DNA of 64,000 nucleotides. It comes from Calycina herbarum (Eukaryota; Ascomycota; Leotiomycetes; Helotiales; Pezizellaceae). Made by a program: the position numbers and the translations under genes. Below, one piece after another: positions 58,844-64,000 of this stretch (its first letter is position 1; each line of letters opens with the position of its first letter). The stretch covers positions 310,001 through 374,000 of the forward strand of contig LLEY01000003.1 of assembly GCA_001414485.1 (NCBI GenBank), in the 5' to 3' direction. A model generated the notes under the pieces. The model searched no databases, was not told the origin of the DNA, and was given only the letters and a program-made list of their open reading frames with translations.

Positions 58844-61306
58844 TTACAAAGTAATCCATCTCCCCATCCAAGTCTCAACGACCTCCTTCGCCTCATCCAC
58901 CAGTCCCATATCCAACAAGAGTTGGGTAGTACCTCTAATAGCACTGTCCAAAGCAGAAAATATCCAAGCGTGAGTATAACTAGTGTGCTCCCCAATAAAG
59001 ATGGTCTTGAACTCAGTCTGATAATAAGCTGGAAGATACAAATCTTGTTGACCGACGAATGGACTTGCCCATGCACCGGCTTGATGCTCGTCATGTTCCC
59101 AGAGTTGACGCTCGAAGTTTCCAGTCCACTGCTCGGCGGCGATAGGACCGTGGACTTCGACCATAGCGCGTTGGATCAAGGATACGTGATCGGCGGTGGA
59201 AAGCGAACCAACACTAACGCAGGCTGCACCTGAGGTGTAGGAGGCGAGGATGACACCTGGTCCCGTAGAGTTGATTTTATAGGCAGGGTAACATACCGAC
59301 CCTTGTCCGGCAATGTCTGTTGCTCCACATCCACCGAAGATAGGGTTATCAAGATGCTCCCAGAAGCGAGTCTTGTAGTGTAGTGCGATTTTGCATGATG
59401 GTTCGTAGTTCATGGTTGAAATTGCACGGGAGAGAAGGGAGGAATATGCTGTTATGACTTAGTTTGGTTGTAAGTAGGGTCTCAAAATTGGGTTGAACAT
59501 ACGAGGCAACTTCCAGACTCGAACCTTGGAAAATGGGACGGCGACGACGGCGTAGTCGAACTCTTTACTCTGCGGTGTCATGTCCAATTTGTGATCAGCA
59601 TCGCGCCAGTTGACTGCAATCTTTCCAGTGTCTTCCTTGTACTCAAGACCAGATACAAATCGCCCAAAGGTAGTTTTGTTTTGAACGTGGGGCATGAATG
59701 CTCTTGGGAGAGACTCGAGACCTTTGTCAATGGTTCTCCATGTTGTACTTTAATAAGTTAGCAATTTGCAACGTCATAACTGGCTGCCATAACTTACGCA
59801 GAAAAGTAGAGAGTGTCATAGTTCCACATTGGTGAGGATTCGGCTCCTCCCAGAAAGTCTGTGACATTTAGAGAAATACTAAAAGAGAGTTAGTTCGGTC
59901 GTTTGCTTTTGGAAAGAAGACGCTTACCCTTGTACATATCGTAAATAACCAGCCACCGAGAAATCAAATAGACCGTCTTCTTCAGCTTGCTTGTGTGCTT
60001 TGTAGACGTTCAAGCCAATTGCTCTCATTTTCTCTACATCCATAGCCTCAAACTCTTCAAGTGCTGCAGAAGCAATTGCTTCTTCAGTTGAGTTTGAAGA
60101 AGTTTGGGCAGCACCTTTGAGGGTTGAGTTTGCTGCGATCTGTGCAGAGCTTGGAATTGTTCCATCTGAAAGACGGACACGATTTGAGTTTGCAGGAAGA
60201 CTGGATGTGTTGTTAGTATAAGAAAGACTGATGCACGAGGATCAACATACTTCTTTCCACTTTGAATCCATGGAATAAAGTTTACAGCTAACTCGGAGTT
60301 GTTTCCGTTCAACTCGTTAAGTGCCGCACCCAGCTGGAAGACCATTTGATGATCACGAATTTCCAGGGTATCATTTGTCTCTGGGTAAGTGACACTGACA
60401 GGGACTTTTTGAAATTAGTGACGCGTCGTGTTAATTGTTAAGAAAACACTTACATCTCATTGGGCCCATTTCTTGATATTGGTAATCCGAGGGTTTGGTG
60501 CCATTGAGGTACTTTGTCCGAATACGTCTAAAAGGGTCAGCGAACATTCGTATCCGGACCAAATCATTGGGATGTAAGCTTACCCTCCCACACGCTGGCT
60601 TGACTCCATTATTTCCCAGTTCTCGATTCCTACGGATTTTAAGAGGAGACTGGTCATGAGTCCAGACATTCCACCTCCGACAATGGCAATAGCTGGGAAA
60701 TAATTTTAGCAAAGTTTGTGATTGCAAGTGGAATGCAAGACTTACTCTTGTTTTTAGCAGCAGCAACAAAAGCATTAGTATTAGTCTTAGATTGCATATA
60801 AGCAACACCATCGAACCTATAGAAGATTAGCAAGGGGCATGGCAACTTGGGGGGGTTCGTGGTGCATGCCAAGGACCAGACGCATCAGCAACATCCGCGA
60901 TCGATTCACGTTTCTTCAAGGGAGCTGCTTCCAAGGTAATTGGCTCGGATCTACCGACAAGTTGGAGACCAGAAATTGCGTGAAGACAGCCTCCATTCTT
61001 GGCGTTTGCGGGAACGATCCAAACAAAACGTTCAGGTCGAGATTCAGAACGAATTTCTGTACGTCCAACAAAATGGCGCATGCTCTCGGTATCGGTAGAA
61101 TCACAATCTCCATAGTGCATTTGAAGATCTCCAATGAAATCTGGCTTGAGATACTCGATGTGAATATTGTGAAGCGAGTCGAGGTTCACGGATCGTTTGG
61201 GGAGGTGAAATCGAATGTGGTCGGATCGAGGATCATGATGTAAGGGGGAAGCAGCAATTGTGGAGGCCAAGCCGGCAAGGCTGGCTGCGACAGAGAGAAG
61301 ATGCAT
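58844..61306 (-). CDS. secreted FAD-dependent L-amino-acid oxidase (flavin amine oxidase)
   Basis: Nine exons (61306-60870, 60816-60746, 60692-60584, 60527-60454, 60404-60251, 60200-59928, 59878-59798, 59747-59503, 59448-58844) give 682 residues. A signal peptide is evident (MHLLSVAASLAGLASTIAAS, then a proregion with KR sites). The FAD-binding Rossmann motif is IAIVGGGMSGLMTSLL (about 171-186), followed by EIMESSQRVGGRIRT. The C-terminal flavin-contact segment is FIGEHTSYTHAWIFSALDSA. The first intron needs a GC donor (GCATGC) to join SGPW with FDGVAYM; no GT donor keeps the frame. Predicted reaction: oxidative deamination of an L-amino acid to keto acid, ammonia and H2O2, outside the cell or in the secretory path. 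Within this gene run it could oxidise the cluster amino acid, where FUB9 acts in fusaric acid synthesis, or simply be a neighbour. Confidence 0.9.
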
Positions 61307-62771
61307 GTTCAGAACAAGATATCAACAACTTCTTCGGAGGGATGGCGAGAAATAGAGAGAAGGTAAATCTCTGAGCTACTTGCTGAGCAGAAACATTATC
61401 CAATGGGGAAACCTATTGGTTTTATGCCCCAAAGAAAATTGGCAATGCTCCGATTTCTTATCAAAACACCGCTCTTTCACGCCCTTTGATGGATATGAAT
61501 TCTGTGGGGTCTGGCCGCGATACTGACAGAGTCCATAGTGACGAGGAAAAGAAAATGATTCGTCAATTGGACGAAAGATGGGGAGAGCCGTTGAATGGGG
61601 AAATGGACCAGGGTGTGAACAGTTCGTACCGTCTCGCCAGCTTATAACTAGTAACAAGGTTAGGAAAAATAGTTGCTAGGCTTAATATTCCCAGTATACT
61701 TTGCCAAAGTCACGTACTGAAAATATCTTTTACCACTGCTTATCCACGACTTGGTACCTGGATGCTGAAAGCCGATGAACTGGAAAACCCACCCACTTTT
61801 CTCCAAACAGAAAGCTTAATGGAATAGTAATAGCGATTTGTTAACATGCGATGAACACCGAAGAGGTGGTTACTCTCGGTACGCGGGCCAGAAGATACCC
61901 ATCGCGCCGTACCGAAAGATAAGAAAACCCGCGTGGGTATGACTGGGGGTTTGCTTTGAGATTTCAAGAGTATGACGACGCTTATTATCATACCGTACCT
62001 ACGGGGTACGGAATGTTCTTTAAGCCAAGAAGAAAGAGTGGATGAAGAAGGTGGGACTACCCCTGCTGCGCATACATGGGATCTTGGCATGTATATAGAT
62101 AAGAAAAGAATCGTGAAAAGAAAACAGTTCGTCCGGCTTACACCTACCAAATTGCATTGTGGTAGTGAAAACGTGTGCCTTCTTGCGCCCTCCACCATTG
62201 CCGACTCGGAGGAATAAATATCAACGATTATGGGGTAGAGAAAATTTCGAAGAATCCGGGAGCTTCGGGGAAATACTAAGATGCCGGGAATAATGGCGAT
62301 GCAGAGATATAGAATGAAGCATTTGTAAAATCGAAATGTTGAGCGTATTTCATCTCACCAGCAGGCTGCGCATTCACGTGACCGAACTCGTCGTTCATCT
62401 GGGTCATCTGCCAGAAGATAAGCTTGACCCTTGATATCAGGAAATTTTGATCTTTGGATCAGTCAAAAATGTACGGGCTCACTGAACGTAACTCCAGAGA
62501 AAACAGTTGGTGAAAGGTGGGGTGAGGTTTTCAGAATCTCGGAGCCAGGGTTATGGCTACCCTACAAGTCAGAGATAAGGGAGCAAAAAAGGCTCGAGTA
62601 TTTCTTAGAGTGAAAACAAATAAAGGTTGCGCTCGCACTTGCTCTCTTCTTGAGTTCGAGGTCGAGGTGTTGCTTGGAGTTGACTCTGAACTTTTGCCCC
62701 GGAAACACGTGTCCTTGAATACACAAATCTCCCACATGATCCATCATAGCAAACCACTACTAGATTGTTCG
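61307..62771. other. intergenic, no gene seen
   Basis: The oxidase promoter lies in the first few hundred bases. The open frames 61740-62198 (-) and 62553-62795 (+) lack motifs and splice support. Confidence 0.35.
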
Positions 62772-63442
62772 TTTAGATGGCAAGATATCCGGTAGGTTGT
62801 TCGAGTCCTGAATTTCCGAATTGCGTCCCGAAACGTAGCTGAGAGCTACAAAGAGATGGCCCTGGCCAGGAACAATGTCCCAATTAATCCATCTCAAACC
62901 AGGAACAGTGGATGGGTACTGTATTGAGCATCTTTTCGTATGATAGCGCTGGCAGAGAGTGATCCAAGACTTGACGATGTCGAAAGTATCAATGGCTCCT
63001 TGATTTATTTGATGGGACCGGTGAGTCCCTCAGGCTGAGGGAGGATAAATCTTTCAGGAGTATCCACAGACTCTGAATCGATATATTTTCCAGCGTATCC
63101 GGCCAGCAACATGTTTTTGTTCAATGAGAGCCATATTTTGTCTTTCGTTTTGTCTGATGAGAATGTTTTGAGCGGTATTGTAGCAGATCCCCGCACATTC
63201 ATGTCTATTGTTAAATATGGCAAGCTGCAAAAGTGGCACGAATCAATATCCCAATCCCTGACTGGGCTCAAGTCCTCCGCTATTTTCCCAACACAATCTT
63301 TGTGTGTTCTTGAAAGTAATGTATCCAAATCGATCTTTGCACAACGACTGCAAAGTTCGCTAGGTGCCGATGGTCGAGACAAATTGGGAAGAATGGTTGG
63401 ATACATGTCGTCGGGTTCGAGTTTCCTTTTCCTCTGCGCCAT
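62772..63442 (-). pseudogene. HET-domain protein, frameshifted N-terminal remnant
   Basis: The ATG at 63442 opens a 145-codon frame with SELCSRCAKIDLDTLL, CVGKIAEDL and DSCHFCSLPYL, the usual N-terminus before a HET domain. It ends at 63005. In another frame the homology continues: TFDIVKSWITLCQRYH and then GHLFVALSYVSG, the start of the HET domain (normally ALSYVWG), until a stop at about 62772. A shift of frame near 63010-63025 and the loss of the rest show that the gene is dead. Intact HET proteins trigger non-self incompatibility and cell death in fungi. A short unseen intron at the shift is possible but would not repair the later stop. Confidence 0.65.
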
Positions 63443-64000
63443 TGGCCGGCGATTGGGTTCTGTAATGAATTTGGTATTGCTGTAGGCAAGAATCGAGTTT
63501 GGAGGGGAAAATGATGGCTTGAGTCTTCCAAGTTGTGTAACCTTAGCATCTTAAGTACGATCTCATATAGGCTAAACTTGGCCGGAGCTCCAAACCAAAA
63601 TAGAATTTTTCGAAACGGATCTATTGTTAATTACAATTATAACATTCAAGACAATTTTGAGGAAGTTTACTCTGAGCATCTAAGTACAACATTGTTAACT
63701 GACTCGTGACTTCTTTTGGTCCCCAAACTTGAAAAAGCTTACTCCTCAATTAGTAGCTTACTTGTCAGTTGATAGATTACTCGTCAGTTAGAATGATATT
63801 CTAGAAAAGAGGTTCTCTAGGCTTGAGAACGATAATACTTAAATTAACTAAACAACCCCACAGCAAATTGAGAGGTTTTCCAAAAGTAAATCATTGGCAG
63901 CGAGAAGAAAACTTGGATTTGAACATCTTCATTCGTTCTCGAATTTTGCGACTGCAACACGCGCATACCTCTCTGGTTCTACATTTTACAGAAGAATTCT
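63443..64000. other. A/T-rich right edge, no gene seen
   Basis: Contains short near-repeats of a cttact(c)gtcagttgatagatt type at about 63735-63805. No coding frame or element ends could be established before the window stops. Confidence 0.3.

Noticed and set aside
61740..62198. 152-codon minus-strand frame beside the oxidase
   Set aside because: No domain and no supporting exon structure; the overlapping plus-strand frame is also open.

Overview
The window is nuclear DNA of a filamentous ascomycete (Pezizomycotina). Genes carry many short introns (about 50-100 nt) with GTANGT donors, and C6 zinc-cluster regulators, an NRPS-like reductase, HET and NACHT remnants and RIP-like mutations are present. 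The protein style would fit Leotiomycetes, but that is only an impression. Exon boundaries were placed by hand from splice consensus, reading phase and remembered family conservation.

Left part (1-24.3 kb): mostly non-coding or decayed. A frameshifted NACHT-type fragment lies at the edge. After about 9 kb of non-coding DNA with a pyrimidine-rich leader comes an intact 7-exon laeA/LAE1-type methyltransferase gene (9525-11031). Then follow a telomere-like tract (13.02-13.09 kb), a small terminal-inverted-repeat element (13.39-13.71 kb), a strongly G/T-rich low-complexity block (to 15.35 kb) and a nested pair of inverted-repeat elements (15.89-17.22 kb). A dead MFS transporter gene (17.64-20.57 kb) is split by a degenerate Tc1/mariner element bearing stop codons of the C-to-T kind.

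Right part (24.3-61.3 kb): a dense run of intact genes that looks like a secondary-metabolite cluster. In order: two paralogous, divergently transcribed Zn2Cys6 regulators; a family-24-like SAM methyltransferase; an NmrA-like reductase; a 2-oxoglutarate/Fe(II) dioxygenase; a transaldolase; an NRPS-like enzyme (partial C, A, T, thioester reductase); a membrane family-2 glycosyltransferase; a third Zn2Cys6 regulator; an O-acetylhomoserine (thiol)-lyase-type PLP enzyme; a nitrilase; a homoserine O-acetyltransferase; an aspartate kinase; and a secreted L-amino-acid oxidase. The right edge holds a frameshifted HET-domain remnant.

How the genes may work together (inference): aspartate kinase and homoserine acetyltransferase would feed O-acetyl-L-homoserine to the PLP enzyme. 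The NRPS-like protein would release an aldehyde by thioester reduction, which could be a partner for the PLP-bound C4 unit. The same four enzyme types occur together in the fusaric acid cluster (FUB3, FUB5, FUB7, FUB8), and OAH-lyase-type PLP enzyme plus 2OG dioxygenase also occur in loline clusters (LolC, LolO). No polyketide synthase, fatty-acid synthase or intact transporter is visible here, so the product would differ from fusaric acid. This cluster is the most interesting content of the window.
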